64,000 nt of DNA from Streptomyces bacillaris. GTDB taxonomy: Bacteria > Actinomycetota > Actinomycetes > Streptomycetales > Streptomycetaceae. The notes under the pieces were generated by a model. The model did no database searches, was not told the origin of the DNA, and worked only from the letters and a program-made list of their open reading frames with translations. The stretch lies in NCBI RefSeq assembly GCF_003268675.1, contig NZ_CP029378.1:1054001-1118000 (forward strand), in the 5' to 3' direction. Position 1 is the first letter of the stretch; every line of letters starts with the position of its first letter. A program made the translations under genes and the position numbers. Below, piece after piece: positions 28,001 to 36,343 of the stretch.

Positions 28001-31000
28001 CGGCACCGGCGACGACAAGCGCACCGAGCGCGTCATCGAGACGAAGACCTCGTACGACGCGGAGTACGGCCTGCCCACGCAGGTCGAGTTCCTCGGTGAC
28101 ACCGGCAAGACCGGCGACGAGTCCTGCTCGGTGATGGAGTACCTCCACCAGAAGACAAAGCACATCATCGGCCTGACCAAGCAGGTCAAGTCGTCCGCCA
28201 CCGCCTGCGCCGACGCCGACTTCGACAACCTGGCCACGCTCAGCTCCGCCGGCCGCACCGCCTACGACAACCAGGCCTACGGAGCCGCTCTCGGCGAGTC
28301 CGCCCGTGGCCTCGCCACCCAGGTCTGGTCGCTGAAGGCGGACGGCACCGGCTTCCAGAACGAGGGCACCACCGGCTTCGACGACATCAGCCGTGTCGTC
28401 CGCCAGACCGACCCGGACGGGAAGGTCTCGAAGATGACCTACGACCCGCCCTCCGGGCAGGCGTTCAAGGTCACCACCGAGAACTCCCTGGGGCACCAGC
28501 AGATCGACGAGCTGGAGCCGGGTCGCGCGACCACCATCAAGTCGACCGACGCCAACGGCCACGTCAGCCACTCGTCGTACGACCCGCTGGGTCGGCTCAA
28601 GGAGGCGTGGGGCCCCGGCCGCACCCCCTCCGCATCGGCGGTGCCCGACTTCGCGGCGACGTACACCACCCCGGCGGGCAAACCCCCGTACATCACGACC
28701 TCCTCGCGCGGCCACGAGAACCGCGTGGAGACCTCGGTCACGCTCTTCGACGGCCTCGGCCGCGAGCGCCAGAGCCAGGAGCAGGCCACCGGTGGCGGCC
28801 GACTGATCACGGACACGCTGTACAACACCTCGGGCGAGGTGTGGCAGACCAACAACGCCTACTTCGCCGAGGGCAAGCCCGCCGGTGAGCTGTTCACCCC
28901 GCTCGCCGACACGGCCGTACCCAACGCCACCCGCTACACGTACGACGGTCTCGGCCGCGTGCTCCAGGAAATGCCCCTGCTGCGCGGCGTGGAGATGCCG
29001 GCCAGGGCGACCAAGTACACGTACGCCGCCGACCACTCCACGGTGATCAACCCGTCGGGCTCGGCCTCCTACCGCGTCTACTCGGACGCGCTGGGCCGTA
29101 CCGCCCGGGTCGACACGTTCACCAACACGGCGCGCGACGAGTACACCTCGATGCGCTACGCGTACGACGCCCGGGGCCAGTTGGCGAAGGCGGACCACTC
29201 CGCCGACCGCTCCCGTCCCTGGACCTGGACCTACGACCGCCGGGGCCGGCTGGACACGGCCACCGACCCGGACTCGGGCGCCACGACCACCAAGTACGAC
29301 AGCCGTGACCGCCCGGAAACGGTCACCAACGCCCGGGGCATCAAGACCTGGACCGGGTACGACGAACTGTCCCGGCCCACGCAGCAGCGGCTCAACGACA
29401 AGAACGGCACCCTTCTCAGCGAGTACGCCTACGACGACGCCACCGGCGGCAAGGGCCTGCCCTCCTCCGTCAAGCGCTACACCGACGGCCTGCCGTACGA
29501 GCTGAAGGTCGGCGGCTTCACCTCCGACTACCAGCCCACCTCCACCACCCTGTCGCTGCCGCCGTCCATCGCGAGCACGTGGGGGGTCAGCGCCTCCTAC
29601 CGGTACGACTACACGTACACGGACACCGGTCAGCTGAAGGAGGCGTCGCTGCCCGCCGCGGGCAAGCTCGCCGCGGAGAAGCTGGTCGTCCGCTACGACA
29701 AGGACGGCCTGCCGCTCTCGGTCTCCGGCAAGGACTGGTACGGCGCCGAGGCGGTCTACTCCTCCTACGGCCAGTTGCTGCGCGCCACGCTCGGCGCACA
29801 GCCCAACCGGGTGTGGACGCAGGCCAATTACGACGAGGCCAGCGGCGAACTCATCGACCAGCAGGTCTACCGGGAGAAGAAGGGGGACACCTCCGTCGTC
29901 GGAGGCAACCTCGTCTCGCACCGCTCCTACTGGTACAACAACGCGGGCAGCGTCACCTCCATCCGCGAGCGCTCCCTCGGCATCGAGGAGCGGCAGTGCT
30001 TCACGTACGACCCGCTCGGCCAGCTGACGAAGGCCTGGACCGCCAAGGACCAGAACTCCTGCGCCGCGGGCCCGGCCGGTCCTGACGGCACGTCCAACGC
30101 GACGGCGGGCACGGACGGTTCCGGCTACTGGCAGGAGTACGAGTACGACCTGCTCGGCAACCGCAAGAAGCTCACCGAGAAGGACCTGACCGGCGACACG
30201 GCGAAGGACGCCGTCACCGAGTACGCGTACGGCAAGACCGACGGCAGCCAGCCGCGCACCCTCACCAAGGTGACGAAGAAGTACGTCACCCCGCAGGGCG
30301 CCCAGGTCACCGCCGAGGCGCAGCGCCTGTACGAACTGACCGGCGAGACCAAGACCGTCACCTCCACGGCGACGGGTGACAAGCAGGAGCTCACCTGGAC
30401 CTACGACGGCCAGGTCGAGCGGATCGTCGGCCAGGGCAGCGGCGGCAAGACCGAGTACGTCGGTCTCGCGGACAAGTGCCTCGACCTGAACTCCGCCGCG
30501 GCCTCTCCGGGCCAGGCGGTGCAGCTCTACTCCTGCAACGGGTCGACCGCCCAGAAGTGGAACTTCGCCGCCACGCCCAACCAGAGCGACGGCGACCTGG
30601 GCACGCTGAACACCCACGTGGAGTGGTGTGTGAAGCCGGCGGGCAACACGGCCGGTTCGGCGCTGCAGGTGCAGAAGTGTGACGGTTCGGCCGCCCAGCA
30701 GCTGAAGCGCACCGCGGCAGGGCAGCTCACCCACCCGGCGTCGGGTCTGTGCCTCGCCGTCAAGGACGGAGCCACGGCCAACAGCACGCCGGTCGTGCTG
30801 GCGACCTGCTCGGCCGGCTCGGCCGCGCAGCAGTGGGAGGCGCAGAACGAGACCCGCCACATCTACGGTCCCGACGGCTCCCGTCTGCTGACCGTCCAGG
30901 GGAAGCAGGCGACCCTGCACCTGGGCGAGTCCGAGGTCACCGTCCAGAAGGGCGGCACGCTGGTCAGCAGCCACCGTTCCTACGCCTCCCCCGGCGGCTC

Positions 31001-32900
31001 GGTCCTGCGCTTCAGCTACGGCACCGGCTCCGACAGCCTGGTCGCCATCGCCTCGGACCACCAGGGCAGCCCGTACGCGGAGATCACCCTCAACGACGCG
31101 ATGTCGGTGCGGGTCCGCAAGCAGGACCCCTTCGGCAACCAGCGCGGCGCGCCCACGAACACCATGCGGAACCACACCGGGTTCCTGGGTGCGACACGTG
31201 ACGACGCCTCCGGCTACACACCGCTCGGAGCCCGTCTGTACGACCCGGTCGTCGGCCGCTTCCTCTCCGCCGACCCGGTCCTGGACCTGGCCGACCCGTT
31301 GCAGTCCAACGGCTACGCCTACGCCCACAACAACCCGGTCACCCTCTCCGACCCCACGGGCCTCGCAGTGACGCTCACCGCGTCGGAGAAGGCCGCGGCC
31401 CTCGCGGGCGCCGGCCTGAGCGCCGCCCAGGTCTCAGCGGCCCAGGCGACGATGGGCAAGTCCCTGACCTCGGTGATCCTCTCCGCGGCCTGGGGTGCGC
31501 TGAAGGACTTCATCGGCATCACCGATGCCATGAACTGCTTCGGCGGTGACATGTGGGCCTGCGGAAGCCTCATCATCGGGGCGATCCCCTGGACCAAGCT
31601 GGGCAAGATCCCATCCGTCCTGAAGGCGGTCAACCGCACGATCTCCGCCATCCAGGCCTTCCACAAGGCGAAGAAGGCGGCCCAGGCCGTCCTCGCTGCG
31701 GCGAAGGCGGCGGAGAAGAGAGCGCTCGACGCCAAGAAGGCGGCGATCGAGAAGGCCAAGAAGGCCGCGCAGGCAGCCAAGAAGAAGGCTGCCGAAAAGG
31801 CCAACACGATCAGCAACAAGGCGGTCAACCAGACGAAGAAGACCGGCAACCCGGTCCAGAAGCAGGCCCAGGCGAAGGCGGCCCCGAAGGCGTCCTCTGC
31901 CGCCAACGTCAGCAAGAGCTCGGGCGGCGGCGCCAAGACGTCCAAGCCCGGCGGCTCCTCCGGCGGCTCGGCCCGCTCCAACGGCGGCTCGAGTGGAAGC
32001 GGTGGATCCGGCAAGACCGGTGAAGGCACCGGCGGTTCCTGCCCGATCAACAACAGCTTCACCCCCGGCACCAAGGTCCTCATGGCCGACGGCTCGACGA
32101 AGCCGATCGAGGACGTGAAGGTCGGCGACAAGGTCAAGGCCACCGACCCCAAGACGGGCGAGACCCGGATCGAGACGGTCACCGCCGAGATCAAGGGCGA
32201 AGGCCTGAAGCACCTGGTCAAGGTCACCATCGACACCGACGGCGACCGCGGCACGAAGACCGCCGAGATCACGGCGACCGACGGCCACCCGTTCTGGGTG
32301 CCCGAACTGGGCGAGTGGATCGACGCCACCGATCTCAAGTCGGGCCAGTGGCTCCACACCGGGGCCGGCACGCAGGTTCAGATCACTGCGGTGGAGCGCT
32401 GGACCAGCGCGGGCGCGACGGTTCACAACCTCACGGTCGGCAACACGCACACGTATTATGTGGTTGCGGCGGCCACACCGGTCCTCGTTCACAACTGCAG
32501 CAAGCAGCTCACCGACGTTGCCCTCGGAACATCGGACAACGGGCTGGAGAAGTGGGCCAACGATAAGGGCTACACCCACTTCATGGGGGAGACACGCGAT
32601 GGTTCCATCTCAAGTGCTGCGGATGCGATGAATAACCATCCTGGCGCAACCATCCACGTCCGCCTCGACGGGTTCACCCTGGAGAACAGAAGGTCGGGCG
32701 GACCGGCAGAGGTCTTCGACCACGCCGTGCAGCAGGGGCAAGGCGACAACTGGTTCACAACGCAACGCGAGATGGCGTTCCTCGAACGCGCCTTCCGAGT
32801 CGGGAACCTCGACAGCAGTCGGCTCAGGTTCTACCTGGGAGGTACAGACATCACTTCGACGGTCCTCAAGGGATCCAAGTATCTGGGAGGTTCACAGTGA
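25005..32900 (+). CDS. Giant secreted RHS-repeat polymorphic toxin with ricin lectin, HINT and novel C-terminal toxin domain
   Basis: 2631 residues from ATG 25005, chosen because GGGAG lies about 10 nt upstream and a strongly basic signal peptide (MRAAGPLSWRGRGRLALTSSG, then a hydrophobic core) follows. Many YD repeats make up the RHS shell (for example GFDDISRVVRQTDPDGKVSKMTYD). A ricin-type beta-trefoil lectin with QxW motifs is inserted at about 1820-1950. The RHS-associated core LYDPVVGRFLSADP...YAYAHNNPVTLSDPTG ends near 2120. A Lys/Ala-rich helix and a Ser/Gly linker (about 2210-2345) lead to a HINT autoprotease domain from Cys2346 (CPINNSFTPGTKVLM) through GHPFW to VHNC (Asn2497-Cys2498). 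The last 133 residues are the released toxin. They start SKQLTDVALGTSDNGLEKWANDK and have no catalytic motif I can name. Base composition falls in this tip. The downstream gene is coupled by GTGA. Confidence 0.92.
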   Translation: MRAAGPLSWRGRGRLALTSSGRARRRRARISVVLLMSSTLMVTSLSAEAWAVPGPGMNREETQLELPDIPGTDPIGQDETAESNLTTADEVPVAPYEPQAITPWQEDSGTADLTGLEPGATVPVADLPVALGVPEGGDPAALAGQWNVALAAPEASQDAGVAGLIMQVTPPATADPEAEVALSVDTTAFADLYGPQAADRFGLMLLPECVYTASGTGDCAPEEGEGGTETMSAGAGSDTFESLPSEVELLSAKDAPTRTTAAKNVQTRRVLTGSVPVGQLLGEERTPATEADGASARSRADASGSSVRPAALRAAASSGSRVVGALDTGASAAGDYTATPLLSSGSWSAGSSSGAFTYGYQIQTPETGGGLTPKINLSYSSQSADGRTSATNNQASWIGDGWEYSAGAITRTFAGCTQDSKKPGSNNATHRTGDMCWGSDNATLSLGGMTTELVWDKTKETWTTANGDGSKVELIKDPSLKNGAKDGEHWVVTTRDGTRHYFGRHRLPNWSDKGTSTTEDDDPVTNSVLTVPVFGNHPGEDCYKAGNFAGSSCTQAWRWSLDYVEDVHGNAMSLWWARETNYYAKNFNFKAPVSYHRGGYLTRIDYGQRANRIFSEPAPARVNFTVAERCFKEGSLDCTEENFTSKDPGKYRIWYDTPADLRCASGKMCWNANPAFFTRKRLDKITTSAQRRTDTTARQVVDEYQLKQNFPTLKAGSNPALWLESITRTGYGRKGTTDEKVTLNPVRFESNAEDMPSRVMRPDDVRPRFSRLRIARVISEYGGETVVNYKQPEGACATGTGLPGKSETAELKSNTRLCYPSFWHPDPAKEDIDWFHKYVVADVEELPNVDGAFSTLTSYAYKNAAWRLAEQEFTKKSTRTYSQFAGFEQVTTVTGADDPEIGSKRSKAVVRYFRGMGDSVSVKDIAGTEIAKDQEPFAGRIAEELTYSNATDADTNWLTRSVTYPKATELAKRDRDDGLTALRAWRVTEPKQLSYTKSSGTGDDKRTERVIETKTSYDAEYGLPTQVEFLGDTGKTGDESCSVMEYLHQKTKHIIGLTKQVKSSATACADADFDNLATLSSAGRTAYDNQAYGAALGESARGLATQVWSLKADGTGFQNEGTTGFDDISRVVRQTDPDGKVSKMTYDPPSGQAFKVTTENSLGHQQIDELEPGRATTIKSTDANGHVSHSSYDPLGRLKEAWGPGRTPSASAVPDFAATYTTPAGKPPYITTSSRGHENRVETSVTLFDGLGRERQSQEQATGGGRLITDTLYNTSGEVWQTNNAYFAEGKPAGELFTPLADTAVPNATRYTYDGLGRVLQEMPLLRGVEMPARATKYTYAADHSTVINPSGSASYRVYSDALGRTARVDTFTNTARDEYTSMRYAYDARGQLAKADHSADRSRPWTWTYDRRGRLDTATDPDSGATTTKYDSRDRPETVTNARGIKTWTGYDELSRPTQQRLNDKNGTLLSEYAYDDATGGKGLPSSVKRYTDGLPYELKVGGFTSDYQPTSTTLSLPPSIASTWGVSASYRYDYTYTDTGQLKEASLPAAGKLAAEKLVVRYDKDGLPLSVSGKDWYGAEAVYSSYGQLLRATLGAQPNRVWTQANYDEASGELIDQQVYREKKGDTSVVGGNLVSHRSYWYNNAGSVTSIRERSLGIEERQCFTYDPLGQLTKAWTAKDQNSCAAGPAGPDGTSNATAGTDGSGYWQEYEYDLLGNRKKLTEKDLTGDTAKDAVTEYAYGKTDGSQPRTLTKVTKKYVTPQGAQVTAEAQRLYELTGETKTVTSTATGDKQELTWTYDGQVERIVGQGSGGKTEYVGLADKCLDLNSAAASPGQAVQLYSCNGSTAQKWNFAATPNQSDGDLGTLNTHVEWCVKPAGNTAGSALQVQKCDGSAAQQLKRTAAGQLTHPASGLCLAVKDGATANSTPVVLATCSAGSAAQQWEAQNETRHIYGPDGSRLLTVQGKQATLHLGESEVTVQKGGTLVSSHRSYASPGGSVLRFSYGTGSDSLVAIASDHQGSPYAEITLNDAMSVRVRKQDPFGNQRGAPTNTMRNHTGFLGATRDDASGYTPLGARLYDPVVGRFLSADPVLDLADPLQSNGYAYAHNNPVTLSDPTGLAVTLTASEKAAALAGAGLSAAQVSAAQATMGKSLTSVILSAAWGALKDFIGITDAMNCFGGDMWACGSLIIGAIPWTKLGKIPSVLKAVNRTISAIQAFHKAKKAAQAVLAAAKAAEKRALDAKKAAIEKAKKAAQAAKKKAAEKANTISNKAVNQTKKTGNPVQKQAQAKAAPKASSAANVSKSSGGGAKTSKPGGSSGGSARSNGGSSGSGGSGKTGEGTGGSCPINNSFTPGTKVLMADGSTKPIEDVKVGDKVKATDPKTGETRIETVTAEIKGEGLKHLVKVTIDTDGDRGTKTAEITATDGHPFWVPELGEWIDATDLKSGQWLHTGAGTQVQITAVERWTSAGATVHNLTVGNTHTYYVVAAATPVLVHNCSKQLTDVALGTSDNGLEKWANDKGYTHFMGETRDGSISSAADAMNNHPGATIHVRLDGFTLENRRSGGPAEVFDHAVQQGQGDNWFTTQREMAFLERAFRVGNLDSSRLRFYLGGTDITSTVLKGSKYLGGSQ

Positions 32901-33247
32901 CCTTGGTCGCGTCATGGGAAAGACCGTTTCGGATGTGGCACTTCTCGGTGAGTTTCAACTCGCTACTGCTTCGCAGTCTCCGCGACACCCCTTCCCCCGC
33001 CCGAGTGGACGTTCTCTTCTCGAACGTCTCTTTTCTCCAGATGCCCACGACATGTCCACGACTTGAAATCAGTACCGGAGGAGAGTTCACCCCATCAGGG
33101 GTGGAAATTCCCGCCGGGACTCGCGGTCAGTGGTACACCATCAATTCAGGGAGCGGATACCTCTTTGCCACCCATTGCGAGTGGCACGAGGATGAAGGTA
33201 CCGCGATGACCCCATCGCGCTTCGGCCCCCTGAGAAGGACGGACTGA
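32897..33247 (+). CDS. Small protein coupled to the RHS toxin; candidate immunity protein
   Basis: 116 residues, GTG 32897 overlapping the toxin stop as GTGA. Translation is therefore coupled to the toxin, the usual position of an immunity gene. No family is recognised. It has no signal peptide and no clear transmembrane segment, and it contains short aromatic-rich stretches (MWHFSVSFNS, GQWYTINSGSGYLFATHCEWHEDEG). G+C is visibly lower than in the RHS body, as is common for exchangeable toxin-immunity cassettes. A strong hairpin follows 50 bp later. Immunity is inferred from position only. Confidence 0.65.
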   Translation: MTLVASWERPFRMWHFSVSFNSLLLRSLRDTPSPARVDVLFSNVSFLQMPTTCPRLEISTGGEFTPSGVEIPAGTRGQWYTINSGSGYLFATHCEWHEDEGTAMTPSRFGPLRRTD

Positions 33248-33296
33248 ACCAAACCTCCGGATCTCTAGCGCGCAAGGGCACGCCGAAAGAGTCACG

Positions 33297-33340
33297 AAGC
33301 GGGTCGTGTCATGCTGAGAAAAGCATGACACGACCCGCTT
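33297..33340. terminator. Perfect hairpin terminator closing the toxin-immunity operon
   Basis: Perfect 19-bp inverted repeat, arms 33297-33315 and 33322-33340, loop gagaaa, followed by ggcttt. Confidence 0.9.
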
Positions 33341-33690
33341 GGCTTTGGCCCGTCTGGCCAGAGGCTGTCGGACACGGTGAGAGATTCACGCTCTTGCCCT
33401 CGGTCCGGATTTGGACAGCTCAGGGCGCACAGACCTCGGACAGCGCCCGCTACTCGCCCGTTCGGCGGCCTCTTGGCCGAGACAGTGGCCACCCGGATCT
33501 TCGGCCCACATGTCAATAGGCGGTAGACGGAACAGCGCCGGGATCCCCTTCCAACTTCCGTCCACCTCTGGAGTGGACCCGCTAAGCCCCCTACTTGTCC
33601 GGCTGCCATGTCCGCGCGTTCCCACCAGATCGTTCGCACAAGGCCGACGAGTCCGGAACCCAAACCCGCGCGGGTCAATAGGGTTGGGGC
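33341..33690. other. Intergenic region without a recognisable gene
   Basis: About 350 bp between the toxin-locus terminator and the SDR gene. Short open frames exist on both strands but none has a ribosome site, codon bias or recognisable family. I see no RNA gene, repeat or clear promoter. Confidence 0.5.
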
Positions 33691-34470
33691 ATGAGTGCGC
33701 AGACGTATGTGTCGGAGCTGTTTTCGCTGGCCGGCAAGGTCGCCGTCGTGACCGGGGGCAGTTCCGGGATCGGGCGGGCTATCGCCGGGGCGCTGGCCCG
33801 AGCCGGAGCCGAGGTTGTGGTGGTGGCTCGGCGGGAGGCCGAGTTGATGGCCACCGTCGGAGAGCTGGAGGCGGACGGGTGCCGGGCCGCCTGGGTCAGT
33901 GCCGATCTCGGGACCGCCGAAGGTGTGCGGACCGCGGCCCACGGGGCTGTCGACGCCTTTGGGGAGCCGGACATTCTTGTCAACTGTGCCGGGATCAACC
34001 TGCGGCCGCCCATGGACGACCTCGGTGAGGACGTGTGGGACACCACCATGGCGGTGAACCTCAAGGCACCTTTCCTGCTCGGGCAGCGGTTCGGGCCCGG
34101 GATGGCTGAGCGGGGGTACGGGCGGATCATCCATGTCAGCTCGCAGCAGGCCCACCGTGCCTTCGTGAACAGCGGGGCGTACGGGGTGTCCAAGGGTGGG
34201 CTGGAGTCGCTGGCCCGGTCGCAGGCCGAGGCATGGTCCCCGTACGGCGTCACCGTTAACACGCTGGTGCCGGGGTTCGTGCTGACCCCGCTCAACGCGC
34301 ACCTCGCCTCCGATCCGGAGAAGGTCGCCTCGCTCGCCGCCCGTACCTTCGTCGGGCGCAACGGGCTCGCGGAGGACTTTGCGGGGGCCGCCGTGTTCCT
34401 GGCCGGGCCCTCCTCCTCGTACGTCACCGGGCAGGCGTTGTTCGTGGACGGTGGGTTCTCGTCGCACTGA
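33691..34470 (+). CDS. SDR-family NAD(P)-dependent oxidoreductase
   Basis: 259 residues, classical short-chain dehydrogenase/reductase. The cofactor motif is TGGSSGIG near residue 21, NCAGINL is the structural NAG-like motif, and the catalytic Ser-Tyr-Lys is in HVSSQQAHRAFVNSGAYGVSKGG. It ends with VDGGFSSH, typical of 3-oxoacyl reductase or sugar dehydrogenase-like members. The substrate cannot be read from sequence. It stands alone, with a terminator after it. Confidence 0.9.
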   Translation: MSAQTYVSELFSLAGKVAVVTGGSSGIGRAIAGALARAGAEVVVVARREAELMATVGELEADGCRAAWVSADLGTAEGVRTAAHGAVDAFGEPDILVNCAGINLRPPMDDLGEDVWDTTMAVNLKAPFLLGQRFGPGMAERGYGRIIHVSSQQAHRAFVNSGAYGVSKGGLESLARSQAEAWSPYGVTVNTLVPGFVLTPLNAHLASDPEKVASLAARTFVGRNGLAEDFAGAAVFLAGPSSSYVTGQALFVDGGFSSH

Positions 34471-34566
34471 GGCTGAGGCCCGGCAGTTCTCCCTGGTCAC
34501 TGGGGCCGGGGAGTTCTCTGTTCGCCGAAGTCCGAGCGATAGCGGCCGAGGTCCGCGACAGCGGCC

Positions 34567-34604
34567 GGGCGGCGGGCTCCGTGTTGGCCGGAAGCCCGCC
34601 GCCC
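34567..34604. terminator. Convergent hairpin terminator
   Basis: Perfect 12-bp inverted repeat gggcggcgggct (34567-34578) / agcccgccgccc (34593-34604), loop 14 nt, between the stops of the SDR gene (+) and the Clp_N gene (-). Confidence 0.8.
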
Positions 34605-34621
34605 CTCCCCCGGAGCGGCCC

Positions 34622-35368
34622 TCAGGAACTCTGCTGCCAGAGCGCTGCCGCCGCTTCCTCCACCGCCGACGCGACCGCCGCCGATGTCGCCTCCTTCGTG
34701 AGGCCGAGGCCGGTCAGGACGCCGGTGCCGGCCTCGAACTCCAGCAGGGCCAGCAGGATGTGCTCCGTGCCCACGTAGTTGTGGCCGAGCCGCAGCGCCT
34801 CGCGGAACGTCAGCTCCAGGACCTTGCGCGCGTCCGCGTCGTACGGGATCAGCTCGGGGACCTCGTCGGCGGCGGGCGGCAGGGCCGCTTCCGCAGCTGC
34901 GCGCAGAGCCTCGGGCGTCACGCCCCGGGCCGTGATGACGCGGAGCGCGATGGCTTCCGGTTCGGCCAGGAGTCCCATGGTCAGGTGGGCCGGGACGATT
35001 TCGGCGTGGCCGGCGGCCTTGGCCTCGTTGTGGGAGGCCATGACGACGTTCCGGGCCCGCTGGGTGAAGCGGCCGAAGCCCTGGCTCGGGTCCAGGTCGG
35101 ACGCTTCGTCGCCCTTCTTCGTGACGAAGCGCTTCTGGGCGGCCTGACGGGTGACCCCCATGCTGCGGCCGATGTCGGTCCAGGACGCGCCCGAGCGGCG
35201 CGCCTGGTCCACGAAGTGGCCGATGAGGTGGTCGGCCACGTCTCCGAGATGGTCGGCGGCGATGACCGCGCCGGAGAGCTGCTCCAACGCGTCGGGGTTG
35301 GACTTCTTGATGGCCTCGATCAAGTCGTCGAGGCGCACGGACGGCGTCGCGGGAAGTGGCTGCGTCAT
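34622..35368 (-). CDS. Clp N-terminal-domain protein with HTH motif
   Basis: 248 residues. The N-terminal part (about 40-85) looks like a helix-turn-helix (ARRSGASWTDIGRSMGVTRQAAQKRF). Residues from about 95 on are two Clp_N-type repeats (FTQRARNVVMASHNEAKAAGHAEIVPAHLTMGL and FREALRLGHNYVGTEHILLALLE) like those in ClpA/ClpC, where they bind substrates or adaptors. There is no AAA+ ATPase domain, so it is not a Clp unfoldase. It could be a DNA-binding sensor linked to Clp proteolysis, which is inference. The ATG at 35368 has no ribosome site; the promoter just upstream suggests a leaderless transcript. Confidence 0.82.
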   Translation of the reverse strand: MTQPLPATPSVRLDDLIEAIKKSNPDALEQLSGAVIAADHLGDVADHLIGHFVDQARRSGASWTDIGRSMGVTRQAAQKRFVTKKGDEASDLDPSQGFGRFTQRARNVVMASHNEAKAAGHAEIVPAHLTMGLLAEPEAIALRVITARGVTPEALRAAAEAALPPAADEVPELIPYDADARKVLELTFREALRLGHNYVGTEHILLALLEFEAGTGVLTGLGLTKEATSAAVASAVEEAAAALWQQSS

Positions 35369-35370
35369 GC

Positions 35371-35415
35371 GTCAACCCTAAGTTGACACCTGCAGGAGCG
35401 TCAACCTTGGGTTGC
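35371..35415 (-). promoter_or_regulatory. Candidate leaderless promoter with two palindromic boxes for the Clp_N gene
   Basis: On the minus strand TTGACG (35404-35399) and TAGGGT (35380-35375) are separated by 18 nt, and the -10 box ends 6 nt before the ATG at 35368. Transcription would therefore start at or next to the start codon. Two similar boxes overlap the -35 and -10: TCAAC-5nt-GTTGA at 35372-35386 and CAACC-3nt-GGTTG at 35402-35414. They form a larger imperfect inverted repeat that suggests repressor control, possibly by the gene product itself. Confidence 0.5.
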
Positions 35416-35442
35416 GCACGAGGCTCCGGCTCGACCGCTCCG

Positions 35443-36222
35443 TCAGAGGTCCAGGTCCACCACCACCGGCGCGTGGTCGGACGCGCCCTTGCCCTTCCGC
35501 TCCTCGCGGTCCACGTAGCTGTCCTTGACGGCGGCCGTGAAGGCGGGGTTGCCGTACGTCAGGTCGATCCGCATGCCCTTGTTCTTGGGGAAGCGCAGCT
35601 CCCGGTAGTCCCAGAAGGTGTACGCGCGGTCGTACTTGAGGGGGCGGGGCACCACCTCGCCCAGGCCCTCCCCCTCCAGGGCGGCGAGGGCCGCGCGCTC
35701 GGCGGGGGTGACGTGGGTGGCGCCCTCGAAGAGCGCCGGGTCCCAGACGTCCTCGTCGGTCGGGGCCACGTTGAAGTCGCCCAGGACGGCGAAGGGCAGC
35801 GGGCCCGTCACCTCGGGTGCGACGGCCTTGCGGAGGGCTTCCAGCCAGGCCAGCTTGTACGTGTAGTGGTCGTGCTCCACCTCCCGGCCGTTGGGGACGT
35901 AGACCGACCAGAGGCGGACCGGGCCGCAGGTCGCGGAGATCGCGCGGGGCTCCTGGACCCCGTCGTAGTCCGGGCCGCCGGGCAGTCCGGTGACGACGTC
36001 GGTGAGGCCGACCCGGGAGAGCAGCGCGACCCCGTTCCACCGGCCGTTGGCGTTGACGGCGGACTCGTACCCCGCCTCGCGCAGGGCTTCGGCGGGGAAC
36101 TGCTCGGCCGTGCACTTGGTCTCCTGGATGCACAGCACATCGGTGCCGCTGCTCTCCAGCCAGGCCAGCAGCCTCGGCAGCCGGGCGGTGATCGAATTGA
36201 CGTTCCAGGTGGCGATGCGCAT
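35443..36222 (-). CDS. xthA: Exodeoxyribonuclease III
   Basis: 259 residues from ATG 36222, chosen because the family starts MRIATWNVNSI and a GGGGG ribosome site precedes it; an upstream start would add eight residues. Endonuclease/exonuclease/phosphatase fold. The motifs are WNVNSITARL, QETK (catalytic Glu), RWNGVALLSR, VYVPNG, LGDFNVAPTDEDVW, RIDLTY and the final SDHAPV (catalytic Asp-His). It acts in base-excision repair on abasic sites and 3' ends. Confidence 0.94.
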   Translation of the reverse strand: MRIATWNVNSITARLPRLLAWLESSGTDVLCIQETKCTAEQFPAEALREAGYESAVNANGRWNGVALLSRVGLTDVVTGLPGGPDYDGVQEPRAISATCGPVRLWSVYVPNGREVEHDHYTYKLAWLEALRKAVAPEVTGPLPFAVLGDFNVAPTDEDVWDPALFEGATHVTPAERAALAALEGEGLGEVVPRPLKYDRAYTFWDYRELRFPKNKGMRIDLTYGNPAFTAAVKDSYVDREERKGKGASDHAPVVVDLDL

Positions 36223-36343
36223 GACCCCCAACCTAGCGGCTCCCACTGACAGCCGACGAAAACCCGCCGCCCGGCGACGGACGGCGGGGAGGGAGGCAAG
36301 AAGGAAGGGAAGGGAAGGCCGGGGGGCTACCGCTGCCCGGCCC

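Noticed and set aside
25095..31328. Open frame of about 2077 codons on the minus strand
   Set aside because: It is the antisense shadow of the RHS toxin gene; Val/Gly/Arg-rich composition, no ribosome site and no domain.
33386..33625. 79-codon minus-strand frame in the gap before the SDR gene
   Set aside because: No recognisable family, no ribosome site, and biased composition only.
36287..36325. Purine-rich tract (gggaggcaagaaggaagggaa...) between exonuclease III and the MBL gene
   Set aside because: Simple low-complexity sequence with no hairpin or repeat period; nothing specific to report.
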